Below, in pieces: positions 7,582 to 15,970 of a stretch of 64,000 bases of DNA. A program made the position numbers and the translations under genes. Within the stretch, counting starts at the first letter, position 1. Each line of letters starts with the position of its first letter. Below the pieces are notes generated by a model. The model saw only the letters and a list, made by a program, of their open reading frames with translations. It ran no database searches and had not been told where the DNA came from. Source of the DNA: Streptomyces sp. T39 (GTDB lineage Bacteria > Actinomycetota > Actinomycetes > Streptomycetales > Streptomycetaceae); the NCBI RefSeq assembly GCF_008042045.1, contig NZ_RDBP01000059.1, positions 2,081 to 66,080 of the forward strand, in the 5' to 3' direction.

Positions 7582-9231
7582 TCACGAAGGCCCCACCCGT
7601 CGCCGAGAGCACGCGTCAGGGAGGCGTCCTGCATCGACCTGGTCGGCGAGGTAGATCATGACGCCCTCGGGATCCATGCCGAGCCCTGCGGCGACGAGCT
7701 TGGGGTCCAGAGTGTTCACGAGGTAGGCAAGGCGGGTGCACCGCAGAGTCCGAGGCGCAACGCCGCAGGGGTCCAGGAGGTGGCTGACATAGGCGGTCGA
7801 CGCCGGTGCCCGGCCGCTCTTGGTGATCTTGGTGACGATCACATGGGGGTTGTCGGTGTGCTGACTCTCGCGGTGGGCCAGGCAGCGCTGCAGCACCGAC
7901 CAGCTGGCCGGGTCCATAGGCACCGGATGTGGCCGTTTTCCCAGGCGGAGACTGCGGTTGGTCGGGTCGAGGTCGTCTACGCGCAGGAGCCGGACCTCAC
8001 TGCTGGAGGCCGCGTGGAGGAGGGCCAGGATTCCGAGCAGTGCCTCGTGCGGGTACGCGTCGGTGCCGGTGGTCCAGCGGCGGAACAGCTGGCGCTGCTG
8101 GTCGACGGCGACGGTGGTGCCGCTGAACCCGGACGGGCCTTTGGCCTTCACTCCCCGGGTGGGGTCGATGAGTACGACCTTGCGGGAGCGGGCGAAGCGG
8201 AAGTACTGCCGCAGCACGGTCAGTCGGCGTTGGCGGGCCTTGGGCATGGTCGCCAGGAACGCCTCGACGTCGTGCACGTCGGTCAGTGCCCAGTCCTGCT
8301 TGTTGCGCGTGCCGGTCAGGAAGCGGGCGAGGTCACGGACGATGGCCAGGGCCGCCTCGATGGTGCTGTCCGTGCGAGGCAGGGTGCCGGCCTTCAGGGC
8401 GCGCTCGCGTGCTCGCAGCATGGACTCCGCGAACGCCTGCACCTGCGGCCGCAGCGGGAGCGGGGCGGCGTCGATGCGGCGTCGGCGGCGACCGGCGGCA
8501 AGCCGTTGAGCCTGGTCGGTGGGAAGGGCAAGGCCGCGCTGAGTGAAGAAGCCTTCGAGCGCCCGGGCGAGGGAGCCAATCGACCGGCCGGGGTGGCGGG
8601 CGCGCTCCAGCAGGGCCTGGGGGTGGTTGGGCTGTTCGTCCTCCAGCAGTCTGCCCAAGGTGCTGATCATGGTGCAGGCGCGACTCGCGCAGTGCCGTTC
8701 GGCGAGATGGCCGGCGAAGTCACCAAGCCAGGGCACCGGCTCGGCGAGCCGCGCGGCCAGATTCTCGGCAGCGAAGAAGGGCCGGTCGGGGTGCTTCTGC
8801 CAGCAGGCCGAACAGAGTCCGAGCCCGGCATGGCGCCGCACCTGGCCGCAGTCGGCGCACTTCCGCGGTGGCTGCTTGGTTTGCCGCTGGCGCGAGCAGT
8901 GGCCGCACCATCCCGTGCCGGTCTGCAGGAAGCCGGGCCGCTGACAGCGAGGACAGAGCCGCTTCGCGGCCTGCCTGTCGGCTTCGCGTCGGCAGATCCC
9001 GCAGTGGCTGGCGGCCGGTGAGCGGACCGGGCGGCCGCAGCCCGCGCAGGTCCGCGAGCAGGTGATGCACCGTCCGGTGTCGGCCTGCAGGACGCGTGAC
9101 CGCCCACAGGCAGGGCAGGACGCGCGAGCGGCTTCGTCCTTCATCCGGGCCGTCCAGCGGCAGCAGTGCTGCCGGTCGATGAAGCCGACCGGCGCCCCGC
9201 ACCCGACGCAGTCCCGCTGTCGCTTGCCCAT
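7582..9231 (-). CDS. Zinc-ribbon tyrosine-recombinase-like protein, probable TnpB analogue
   Basis: From ATG 9231, about 549 residues. The first 190 hold repeated CxxC pairs (CVGCGAP, CPACGRSR, CITCSRTCAGCG, CGICRRE, CPRCQRP, CGHCSR, CADCGQ, CSACW), probably several zinc ribbons. The C-terminal half folds like a tyrosine recombinase: an N-core around WALTDVHDVEAFL, box I at LLHAASSSEVRLLRVDDLD and box II at LRCTRLAYL...LGMDPEGVMIYLAD. In box I the catalytic Arg of GLRxSE is Ser, and box II has LGM in place of LGH; the Arg in LRCTR and the Tyr remain. It may be a structural partner of the complete recombinase upstream. Confidence 0.65.
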   Translation of the reverse strand: MGKRQRDCVGCGAPVGFIDRQHCCRWTARMKDEAARASCPACGRSRVLQADTGRCITCSRTCAGCGRPVRSPAASHCGICRREADRQAAKRLCPRCQRPGFLQTGTGWCGHCSRQRQTKQPPRKCADCGQVRRHAGLGLCSACWQKHPDRPFFAAENLAARLAEPVPWLGDFAGHLAERHCASRACTMISTLGRLLEDEQPNHPQALLERARHPGRSIGSLARALEGFFTQRGLALPTDQAQRLAAGRRRRRIDAAPLPLRPQVQAFAESMLRARERALKAGTLPRTDSTIEAALAIVRDLARFLTGTRNKQDWALTDVHDVEAFLATMPKARQRRLTVLRQYFRFARSRKVVLIDPTRGVKAKGPSGFSGTTVAVDQQRQLFRRWTTGTDAYPHEALLGILALLHAASSSEVRLLRVDDLDPTNRSLRLGKRPHPVPMDPASWSVLQRCLAHRESQHTDNPHVIVTKITKSGRAPASTAYVSHLLDPCGVAPRTLRCTRLAYLVNTLDPKLVAAGLGMDPEGVMIYLADQVDAGRLPDACSRRRVGPS

Positions 9232-9254
9232 GCCTCGCCCGCACCATCCTTTGC

Positions 9255-9569
9255 TCAGATCGGCGGCATGGACCGGCCCCGGGCCGAGGCGACCCGGGGA
9301 AGATCTACCGCTGGTCGAGGAGGAGCCGGAGGACGTTCGACTGGGGTGGTGTCGACCTCGATCAGGTCGTTGGGGGTGCACTCCAACGCGGTGCACAACG
9401 CTGCGAGCGTGGACATCTTCACCTGCGAGGGTTCCTTGGTGAACAGGGCAGACACCGAGGCGGAGGACAGTTCCAGGCCGGCCTTCTCGGCCAGGAGCCG
9501 CCGCAGCTGGGCACCGGTCCAGACCTCGCGCTGAGCGGCGGCCATCCGCAGCTTCCACTTGATGTTCAC
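9255..9569 (-). CDS. XRE-type HTH protein between the two recombinases
   Basis: GTG 9569 overlaps the stop of the upstream recombinase (GTGA), fixing the start; the product is 104 residues. The HTH covers AQLRRLLAEKAGLELSSASV...VKMSTLAALCTALECTPNDL, a Cro/C1-like fold ending in the usual TPNDLI. The C-terminal 25 residues are Pro/Arg rich. Position and coupling suggest either regulation of the element or the accessory role that TnpC plays in Tn554-like transposons. Confidence 0.75.
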   Translation of the reverse strand: MNIKWKLRMAAAQREVWTGAQLRRLLAEKAGLELSSASVSALFTKEPSQVKMSTLAALCTALECTPNDLIEVDTTPVERPPAPPRPAVDLPRVASARGRSMPPI

Positions 9570-10630
9570 GGCGTGGGTTCCTCTCCGGTGAGCTCGCCGA
9601 GCGTGCTGGTCACGGCGCGTCGATATGCGTCCTCGATGAACGTGGCCGAGGGCCGGACGTATCTCATCGTGGAACTGACAGTCCAATGACCGAGCAGCTG
9701 CTGGATGGCCACCAGGTCCACTCCGCGCTCGTAGTTGTGGGTCGCGCAGGCCCTCCGCAGTGCATGTGGGCTGAACCGGTCAGCGGCTGGGCGGCCCTCC
9801 AGTTCCATCAGATAGCGCAGGCGATTGCGGACGGTGCCCTGGTGCAGGTGGCCGCCCGACTCGTCGGCGAACAGCGGGGGCGAGTCGGGGAACTTGCCGC
9901 GGACGTCGTCGAGGAACCAGCGCAGGACAAGGTCCAGCTGGTCGAGCATGGGCACCCAGCGCGGCCGGGGGCCGGAGGTGTGGGCGCCCTTGCCGAAGCG
10001 CACGTGCAGTTTGCCGAACGGGCCGCGGCCGAAGTGGACGTCTGGGCGATCCAGGAGCGAAGCCTCCTCCGAGCGCAGGCCGGCGTGATACAGCGTCCGG
10101 AACAGCGCGTAGTCGCGGGCGGCGGGTGCGTACTTGCGGGCGGTGGCGATCCTGGCCTTGAGGAAGTCGAAGAACTCCTCGACCCGCTCCGGCGTCGGTG
10201 GCGGCAGCAGGGCTGGCGAGTCGTCGCCGACATGCCGCGACGCGTTGAACTCGTCCACCGGGCAGACCAGCCGGACCCCGAACGCGGCCTCGATCTCAAC
10301 GGCCCTACGGGCCTGCAGGAACCGGTGGAAGCCCTTGAAGATCTGGACGTATCCGCGGCGGGTGGACGGAGCCCGCCCCTCCACGGCCAGGCCACCGACC
10401 ACGCGGTCGATGTCCTCGGGCGTGACATCCCATGCCGGCCGCCCCAGCGCCTTCAATGTCCGCTCCAGCAGGCCGATGTCGTTGTCTACCGTCACCGGGC
10501 TGAACCCTCGGGCCCGCCAGGAAGCCACGAACGCCTCCACACACAGGGCCTGGAACTCCCATGGATCCCAGGCAACGGGTATCTCGGGCACCGTCCGGCC
10601 CTCGATCACCCGCAGACGCGACTCCACCAT
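9566..10630 (-). CDS. Tyrosine recombinase/integrase
   Basis: Start chosen at ATG 10630 (MVESRLRV); a longer frame reaches 10702. About 354 residues. The N-terminal SAM-like core-binding domain includes FVASWRARGFSPVTVDND. The catalytic domain is complete: box I Arg in YHAGLRSEEASLL, box II HALRRACATH, LGHW, and the nucleophile Tyr in STMRYVRP. It is the first gene of the 4.2-kb element and lies just inside the right border, as expected for the enzyme that cuts the ends. It overlaps the HTH gene downstream. Confidence 0.85.
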   Translation of the reverse strand: MVESRLRVIEGRTVPEIPVAWDPWEFQALCVEAFVASWRARGFSPVTVDNDIGLLERTLKALGRPAWDVTPEDIDRVVGGLAVEGRAPSTRRGYVQIFKGFHRFLQARRAVEIEAAFGVRLVCPVDEFNASRHVGDDSPALLPPPTPERVEEFFDFLKARIATARKYAPAARDYALFRTLYHAGLRSEEASLLDRPDVHFGRGPFGKLHVRFGKGAHTSGPRPRWVPMLDQLDLVLRWFLDDVRGKFPDSPPLFADESGGHLHQGTVRNRLRYLMELEGRPAADRFSPHALRRACATHNYERGVDLVAIQQLLGHWTVSSTMRYVRPSATFIEDAYRRAVTSTLGELTGEEPTP

Positions 10631-10776
10631 CCGGCACACCTTTCTCGCACCTGACGAATGAAGGTAGCGCCTACAAAACCGCGCTGTCAGCAAGACAATC
10701 AAAGAGCCGCCCAGGACCCAGATACGGGCACGTCGCAGGGCGGATGCGATCCAACGAACAAGTGCCAGCCCCAGTT

Positions 10777-10926
10777 GGCTGGACCAAGACGTTCACCGAC
10801 CCCCGCCTCTGCGCGGCCATCGTCGACCGGCTCACCTTCAACGGCACCATCATCGAGACCGGCACCGACTCCTACCGCCTCGCCAGCACCCGAGCCCGCG
10901 CCGAGGAGGCGGCCAAGGCCGGCTGA
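10777..10926 (+). pseudogene. istB: IS21 IstB, C-terminal part displaced by insertion
   Basis: Frame GWTKTFTDPRLCAAIVDRL then GTIIETGTDSYRLAS, ending EEAAKAG at 10926, is the exact continuation of the IstB fragment that stops at 6574. It has no start of its own and is separated from it by the recombinase element. Confidence 0.85.
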
Positions 10927-10946
10927 TCTCTGCCGCTTCCTGCCTC

Positions 10947-10979
10947 GACGGCCCGCCGCCCTCCGGGCGCCGGGCCGTC
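10947..10979 (+). terminator. Hairpin after istB
   Basis: Arms GACGGCCCG and CGGGCCGTC enclose a 15-base GC-rich loop that can itself pair. There is no clear T tract. It lies between the istB stop and the gene at 11012. Confidence 0.5.
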
Positions 10980-11011
10980 AGCCTGAGACGCTCCAGTAGG
11001 CTGCGCTGGTC

Positions 11012-11789
11012 ATGGACACGCACGCCGCACCCGAGCAGACCCAGCACCACGCGATCGCTTGTGGTCCGCCGATCCGGCAGCTCTTCCGGGACGTCATCGC
11101 CGATCGCCTGCCGGACCGCATGCCGCTCCAAGCGGCGATGCTGTTCGGCTCAGAGATCGACCCCGACTGGGACGACCGGGCCTTCCTCGCCGAGTTCTAC
11201 AACGAGATCCTCCATCAGGACACCTGCCAGCCGACCACCGCTGACGGCCTCGTCCTGCTCGTGGCCCTGGCCGTCGACGACCGGATTCCCGCCCGACACC
11301 GGTTCCAAGCCGTCGACCTGCTGTTCCGGTCCGCCACCGTTGCCGAGCGCCACCTCGCTGAGACCTGGCCGGCCACCCCGCAGCATGCCGATCCCGACAG
11401 CGAGGCCCGGGCCCGCAACGCGGTCTAGTTGCACACCCCTGATCTGCTGGCCCGCTGGCCCGCCGAATGCCCCGCAGTTCGGATGGCCCTCGCCGGCCTC
11501 GCAGTCGTCTTCCCGACGGACCGCACTCTGCCCGCCCTGACAGCGCGCCTGCACACCATCATGAACCAGCACCCCCAGGGCACCGACATCGGTGACTACG
11601 TGCGCTTCATCCTCGTGCTGGCCGCCCAAGACGACAGTCAGACTCTCGCGGTGATCGAGAAACTCACCGACGCCTACTGGACGGGCACGGGCTCTCCACC
11701 TCCTCGGCCAGATGCTGGCCAGGGTCGGAGCCGGACTCACCCGCCCAGCACCCGCACCCGCACCCGCACCCGCACCCGCCGGGCAGTGA
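11012..11789 (+). pseudogene. Hypothetical gene broken by an amber codon and a frameshift
   Basis: From ATG 11012 the frame encodes an acidic helical protein (LFRDVIADRLPDRMPL, DPDWDDRAFLAEFYNEILH, VLLVALAVDDRIPARHRFQ) until TAG at 11426-11428. The same frame continues sensibly after that stop (PDLLARWPAECPAVRMALAG, YVRFILVLAAQDDSQTL). Near 11690 the sense passes to another frame (LHLLGQMLARVGAGL) and ends at 11789 after an Ala-Pro tail encoded by GCACCC repeats. This is one gene with two lesions. Family not recognised. Confidence 0.6.
11748..11777. repeat. Five tandem GCACCC hexamers
   Basis: Five perfect 6-bp units near the 3' end of the broken gene, encoding Ala-Pro repeats in the likely native frame. 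A similar hexamer array (CACCGG) lies at 45993-46022. Confidence 0.85.
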
Positions 11790-11929
11790 CGCGCCGCCGA
11801 CGCTGCTAAATCCCGCGAACAGGACGGCGAGACCATTGACACGGAGATCGCGGACGCGATCCTGAGTGATCTGGCTGACCTCGTCAGCAGCGCCCGGCGC
11901 CAGAACCAGGGCGTCTACTGCTGGGTCGC

Positions 11930-12927
11930 GTAGGAGCTCATGTGCGGAGCCAGATGGCGACGGCCGCCGCGGTGGCGGTGCCGAGGAAGACGTAGCCGCG
12001 CTTGTCATAGCGAGTAGCAACGGCTCGGGACTGCTTCAGGCGGTTGATCGCCCGTTCGACAGTGTTGCGCTTCTTGTAGCGGTCCTCATCGAAGCCGGGC
12101 GGCCGTCCACCGCGTGAGCCCTTGCGAAGGCGGGCCGCCTGGCTGTCGGTCTTCTCCGGGATGGTGTGGCGGATGCCCCGTCGTCGCAGGTACTCGCGGA
12201 TGGGGCCGTTGCTGTAAGCCTTGTCGGCCGCGAGGCTGTCAGGCTTCTTGCGTGGCCGGCCCAGGCCAGGTCTGGGCACCCGGATCTTCTCAAGGACCGG
12301 CTTGAACTGGGTGCAGTCCGCCCGCTGACCTGGCGTGACGATCAAGGACAGCGGGCGGCAGCGGCCGTCCGCGCTCAGGTAGAGCTTGCTGGTGAACCCG
12401 CCGCGCGAGCGGCCCAGGCCCTCGCTTCCAGCACCACCTCCACCAGGCGGGCGACGAGACTCTGCCACGGCGTCTCGTCCTGTTGTTCCATCCCTTCGGC
12501 CCCTTTTGATCCCGGTGCCGGAGGCGGGTCGGTACGGGCGCCGGCCGCGTGCTGATGCGCGCGGACGATGGTGGAGTCGACCGAGATGTCCCAGTCGATC
12601 TCGCCAGCGGCGTCGGCCACGGCCTGGACCTGCTGGAGCAAGCGTTCCCAGTTTGCCGTCGGCCGACCACAGGCGGTGGCGCTCGTAGACCGTCTTCCAC
12701 GGCCCGAACCGTTCAGGCAGATCACGCCACTGCACCCCGGTCCGCACCCGGTGCAGAATCCCGTCGATCACCTGCCGGTGATCCCGCCACCTGCCACAAC
12801 GCCCGTTGCTGACCGGCAGGAACGGCCGCAGCCGCTCCCACTCGGCATCACTCAGATCACCCCGCCCCATGCCCACAGGAACGACTCGGGCACGGAGTAG
12901 TCACATGATCGGCCGGACAAGTCCTAG
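11930..12927 (-). mobile_element. IS5-type element with decayed transposase
   Basis: The right end, at 12906-12927, carries the same 22-base terminal sequence (GATCGGCCGGACAAGTCCTAG core) as the element ending at 45785. The left end is near GTAGGAGC at about 11930; a matching full inverted repeat was not found there, so this end is eroded or diverged. Confidence 0.65.
11938..12876 (-). pseudogene. IS5-family transposase with compensating frameshifts
   Basis: The frame is open for 312 codons from 12876, but only the ends are homologous. The N-terminus reads LSDAEWERLRPFLPV and WRDLPERFGPWKTVYERH; the C-terminus reads LGRSRGGFTSKL, DSLAADKAYSNGP and NTVERAINRLKQS. The middle piece with the first catalytic Asp (WDISVDSTIVRAHQHAAGA) lies in a different frame; an extra A near 12655 moves the reading away, and a second shift returns it. 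The encoded protein therefore lacks part of the active site. Confidence 0.75.
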
Positions 12928-13123
12928 AAGTGAACAAAGCCATCAGGGCATCGCCACGGACCTGCTCGCCTCCCTGGCCGCTAACGAGACGGCTCAACTG
13001 CAGGCTGTGTTCGACGAACTGACCGGGGCGGGATGGCTTGCCGGGGCCGTGGTCGCCGGCACGCGCCTTCGCGGGCAGTTGACGGAGCGGGTCCTTCCTC
13101 TCCCATGCCCTCGTCCGACATGA
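12928..13123 (+). pseudogene. Gene fragment beside the IS end
   Basis: Open frame with protein-like content (GIATDLLASLAANETAQL, FDELTGAGWLAGAVVAG, LRGQLTERVL) beginning at the IS border and ending at 13123. No own start with a ribosome site was seen, so it is probably the 3' end of a gene interrupted by the IS. Family unknown. Confidence 0.4.
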
Positions 13124-13180
13124 AGGCCCTCGCCCGGAGACAGACGAGTCACGACGTGAGATACGAGGACCTGGCCTTCG

Positions 13181-13864
13181 TCACCCCTGCTGAAGCAGAC
13201 GTCGCAGGCGCCAGGGTGTCATCCGGTAGGCCGCTATCCCTACGGCCAGCAGTCCCAGACTCATCCCGAGACTGGTCGGCTGCTCCAACGGCGAGCGGGT
13301 GAAGTCCCACCATGGATAGCTGCCTGTTATATCCTGCACACTCCAGTAGCTGACGAGAAGAAGAACCAATGCGGGCAAGATCCACCCCTGTCGCCAACCG
13401 AACATGCGCCCGCTGAGCAGACCCAGCCCGGTCCATCCAGGAAGAGCACCGGCCATGACTTCCAGTACTCGGCCTTCCACGGACATGGCGCACGTGCCCA
13501 GGAAAATGGTCATGCTCATGGCCCACAGAATTGACAGCCGCAACGCCCTCCCGCGGTGAAAGCGGGTAGTGCCGACTGCCTCCAGCGCCGCCATGCGACT
13601 GTGCAGGGACAGAACAGGCAGGACGCCCGCGAACATGGCCAGCATTCGCCAGCTCGGAGTCCCTGGGCCTTGCGACCCCGCCACGGTAGGCAGAGGGGCC
13701 ATTTTGTCTCCCAGCCAGGCAACGGCCAGCCCGCTGAGCAGGACCATGAGCAGGACGCTGCCCGGCTGCCTTACGCCGCACGGTGGGTGGAAGCGATTGC
13801 CCCGACCGAGCCACCGGGTTGGCAGCAATGTGCCGGGGCGTGTACCGGAAGGAGTGTCAGGCAC
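13181..13864 (-). CDS. Integral membrane protein of an ABC operon
   Basis: A 227-residue product, last gene of a three-gene leftward operon; its start overlaps the previous stop by 8 bases. Hydrophobic segments include VLLMVLLSGLAVAWLG, MLAMFAGVLPVLSL, SILWAMSMTIFLGTCAM and ILPALVLLLVSYWSV, giving about six membrane spans. It is likely the second permease-like subunit. No family signature was recognised, and the low conservation is typical of peptide or antibiotic exporters in Streptomyces. Confidence 0.6.
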   Translation of the reverse strand: MPDTPSGTRPGTLLPTRWLGRGNRFHPPCGVRQPGSVLLMVLLSGLAVAWLGDKMAPLPTVAGSQGPGTPSWRMLAMFAGVLPVLSLHSRMAALEAVGTTRFHRGRALRLSILWAMSMTIFLGTCAMSVEGRVLEVMAGALPGWTGLGLLSGRMFGWRQGWILPALVLLLVSYWSVQDITGSYPWWDFTRSPLEQPTSLGMSLGLLAVGIAAYRMTPWRLRRLLQQG

Positions 13865-15107
13865 AGTACTTGTCCAGGACGCGCCGCACCGTTGCCGTGA
13901 CCCACGCGCTCTGCTCCGCCGCAGGACGGTCGGCCATTTCCTTGCCGGTCTCCATTGCCTTCGCCATGGATGCCGTCATTCCCGCTTCCTTGTACTCCGG
14001 CTCGCCGCCACCGGCCAGCCGTTTCTCCAGCCAACGTTCCACAGCGAGCACCGATTGATCGTCGGCGTTCTCTAGAGCGAGAAAGCCCTTGAAGTTGTTT
14101 TCTTGGCAGGCGGCGAACGTCTGCGTGCTGATCGCCCTTGCCACACCGTCTGCCATTGACCAGACGGAACCGCTGTCGAGGTAGAAGTCACCGCCCCACC
14201 TGCGGTCCATGGTGTAGACAAGGCCGTTCGAGTACACCGTCTTCGGCATGTCCAGTACTGGAGGGAGGTGTTCGGCCCGCGTCAGCACATCCTGGGCCAT
14301 CGCCTTGTACTTGTCCTCCTCGGGCCACAAGCAGATGTCGGCACTGCCCTTGACGCAGGTCATTGATGGGGAGCCGTGCCGCTCATCAATCACAGGATTT
14401 CCAGAGGCTGCCGCGGTCGCGGCGAGAGCCAGGATGGTAGCAAGCCCTGCCAGTGGGTTGATGCGCGAGATTCGGGGGCCGTACGGCAGCCAGAGGCAGG
14501 CAGTAAGGAGCAGCAACGCGGCCAGCAAACGCATCCCTATGTCCGGGAGGTCGGGCTGCATTCGGGCCGGGCCATTTGTTACGGAAAAGTCGATGTCGAG
14601 CGCCATGGGAATGAGCAGCCAGCCGAGAGCACCGGCCGCCGGCCCCCAGCGGGTGGACAGCAGCCGCCCGACGACCCAGCCGAATCCTGTCGCGGTCAGG
14701 AGGGTCGCGACACCGAGCAGGAAGTACCCCAGGTACTGGTTGAAGCCGGGCGGCCACGAAGACGCTGTGACTGTGAAGCAGACCGCCTGCCCTACCAGGT
14801 ACGGAACGAGGAAGAGATACAGGACCACGGCAAGGCGTGACAGTTCGGCCTGCGGCCTGGGACGGGGCATCGCGGCCAGAGTGTCTGCCGTCTCGACCGG
14901 GCGGCGCAGCGAGGAGGTCCACGCTGTTGCAGCCGCGGCGAAAACGCCCAGGAGGAGGGTGGGAACCTGTCCTACGGCGCCGGTGTCTCCCCACAACCCG
15001 TGCCAGTAGTCGTCACGGGCGAGGATGAGGATGAGATCGAGTGCGATCAGGGGAACGAGTAGCCACCGCAGCGGGGAAGAACGCAGTGCGAGGAGAAAAG
15101 AGGTCAC
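13857..15107 (-). CDS. ABC-operon membrane protein with a large extracytoplasmic domain
   Basis: A 416-residue product whose ATG overlaps the ATPase stop (ATGA). The first 230 residues hold about six spans (PLRWLLVPLIALDLILIL, VPTLLLGVFAAAATAW, VVLYLFLVPYLVGQAVCF, ALLLLTACLWLPYG). The last 180 residues are soluble, with two Cys near the membrane (MTCVKGSADICLWPEEDK) that could form a disulfide, and a helical tail ending VRRVLDKYCA. It is a likely permease with an extracytoplasmic sensor or binding region. It acts with the ATPase 15104 and the membrane protein 13181. Confidence 0.65.
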   Translation of the reverse strand: MTSFLLALRSSPLRWLLVPLIALDLILILARDDYWHGLWGDTGAVGQVPTLLLGVFAAAATAWTSSLRRPVETADTLAAMPRPRPQAELSRLAVVLYLFLVPYLVGQAVCFTVTASSWPPGFNQYLGYFLLGVATLLTATGFGWVVGRLLSTRWGPAAGALGWLLIPMALDIDFSVTNGPARMQPDLPDIGMRLLAALLLLTACLWLPYGPRISRINPLAGLATILALAATAAASGNPVIDERHGSPSMTCVKGSADICLWPEEDKYKAMAQDVLTRAEHLPPVLDMPKTVYSNGLVYTMDRRWGGDFYLDSGSVWSMADGVARAISTQTFAACQENNFKGFLALENADDQSVLAVERWLEKRLAGGGEPEYKEAGMTASMAKAMETGKEMADRPAAEQSAWVTATVRRVLDKYCA

Positions 15108-15850
15108 AGTTCCCGCTCTCCGTCCGGCAACAGTTCCATGTAGGCGCGCTCCAACGGGGTGTGTCCGGCGGTCCCGTCAGCGGCCCGGTCTGCCATCTCG
15201 GCCACCTCACCATGGAAGAGCACCCGCCCGCTGTGCAGGACGACGACGCGATCACAAGCGGCGGCCACATCGTCAATGAGGTGAGTGCTCAGGAGGACTG
15301 TGGTGTCCGTGAGTTCAGCGAGGATCCGACGGAACTGCAGGCGCTGGCGTGGGTCCAGACCTACGGTGGGCTCGTCAAGGATCACCAGATCAGGGTCGCC
15401 GACGATGGCCCATGCGATTCCCGCACGCTGCCGCATGCCACCGGAGAGCCGGGACATCCGCTCCTGCTTGCGGTCCGCCAAGTCAACCTGGCTCAGTGCT
15501 CGCGCAACAGCGCTGGGCCGGAGTTTGCCAGGGACCTCGCGCATCCATGCCGCATACTCGACGAAGTCACGCACGCGCATCCCCGGGTCCCATCCGAACC
15601 GCTGGGGCAGATAGCCGATCCTGCGGCGGATGTGCCTCGCGGCCTTCTCTCCCTCGATGGTCACACCATCGAGGGCAACACGGCCGCGCAGAGGTGGCTG
15701 CACCGTAGCCAGGGTCCGCATCAAAGTTGACTTACCTGCGCCGTTGGGCCCGAGGAGGCCAGTTACACCGGGGCGGAGTTCGAGGTCGAGTCCCTCAAGG
15801 ACCACACGTCCCGAATATCCCTGACGAAGGTCGGATACGTGAACCTGCAT
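15104..15850 (-). CDS. ABC transporter ATP-binding protein
   Basis: A 248-residue single nucleotide-binding domain from ATG 15850. It has Walker A GPNGAGKST, Q-loop in IGYLPQRFG, signature LSGGMRQR, Walker B LVILDEPTVGLD and the switch His in LLSTHLIDD. It resembles ATPases of ABC-2/bacteriocin-type exporters. It heads an operon with two membrane proteins through ATGA overlaps, and lies downstream of a strong terminator separating it from the secreted Cys-containing protein. Confidence 0.9.
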   Translation of the reverse strand: MQVHVSDLRQGYSGRVVLEGLDLELRPGVTGLLGPNGAGKSTLMRTLATVQPPLRGRVALDGVTIEGEKAARHIRRRIGYLPQRFGWDPGMRVRDFVEYAAWMREVPGKLRPSAVARALSQVDLADRKQERMSRLSGGMRQRAGIAWAIVGDPDLVILDEPTVGLDPRQRLQFRRILAELTDTTVLLSTHLIDDVAAACDRVVVLHSGRVLFHGEVAEMADRAADGTAGHTPLERAYMELLPDGEREL

Positions 15851-15886
15851 ATAGGCACCTTGCCGTGCGTGAGTAAAATGGGAAAC

Positions 15887-15929
15887 GCGGCCTGTCTGCC
15901 CGCAATTGGAGTGCGGGCAGACAGGCCGC
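15887..15929 (-). terminator. Strong terminator hairpin
   Basis: A perfect 17-bp stem (GCGGCCTGTCTGCCCGC and its complement) with a 9-base loop. On the leftward strand it is followed by a T-rich stretch ending ATTTT. It ends the transcript of the secreted protein gene at 15971, just before the ABC operon. Confidence 0.85.
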
Positions 15930-15970
15930 AGCATCACTGCATCAGGCCGCTGGCGGCGGCGCGAGGCTTC

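Larger units (their letters stand above)
6575..10776. mobile_element. 4.2-kb tyrosine-recombinase element inserted in istB
   Basis: Joining 5927-6574 to 10777-10926 restores an uninterrupted IstB (ASNESFG then GWTKTFTDP), so the borders are known to within the shared bases GGC. The insert carries, all leftward, a complete tyrosine recombinase (10630-9566), an HTH protein (9569-9255), a second zinc-ribbon recombinase-like protein (9231-7582) and two cargo genes. The ends show a weak inverted match, GCACATGTTC near 6580 and GCACTTGTTC (complement) near 10762. The layout recalls Tn554-type transposons or recombinase trios. Precise borders with little or no duplication fit tyrosine-recombinase chemistry. 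Confidence 0.75.
4173..10926 (+). mobile_element. IS21-family element, frameshifted, split by an insertion and lacking a right end
   Basis: The left end has two direct repeats, TGTTCACGGGTTTG (4173-4186) and TGTTCACGAGTTTTG (4215-4229), as expected of IS21-type multiple transposase-binding sites. istA (4289-5930) and istB follow with overlapping ATGs and stops. istB is interrupted at 6574 and resumes at 10777. No inverted partner of the left end was found after the istB stop, so the right end is lost or strongly diverged. istA also carries a single-base insertion. The element is almost certainly inactive. Confidence 0.75.

Noticed and set aside
6919-9021. Rightward 700-codon open frame opposite the DUF6228 pair and recombinase-like gene
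   Set aside because: It lacks family motifs and is fully antisense to genes with clear motifs (DUF6228-like, zinc ribbons).
11748-11777. Hexamer array as a possible CRISPR or origin iteron
   Set aside because: Units are only 6 bp, without spacers, and in-frame with an Ala-Pro tail.
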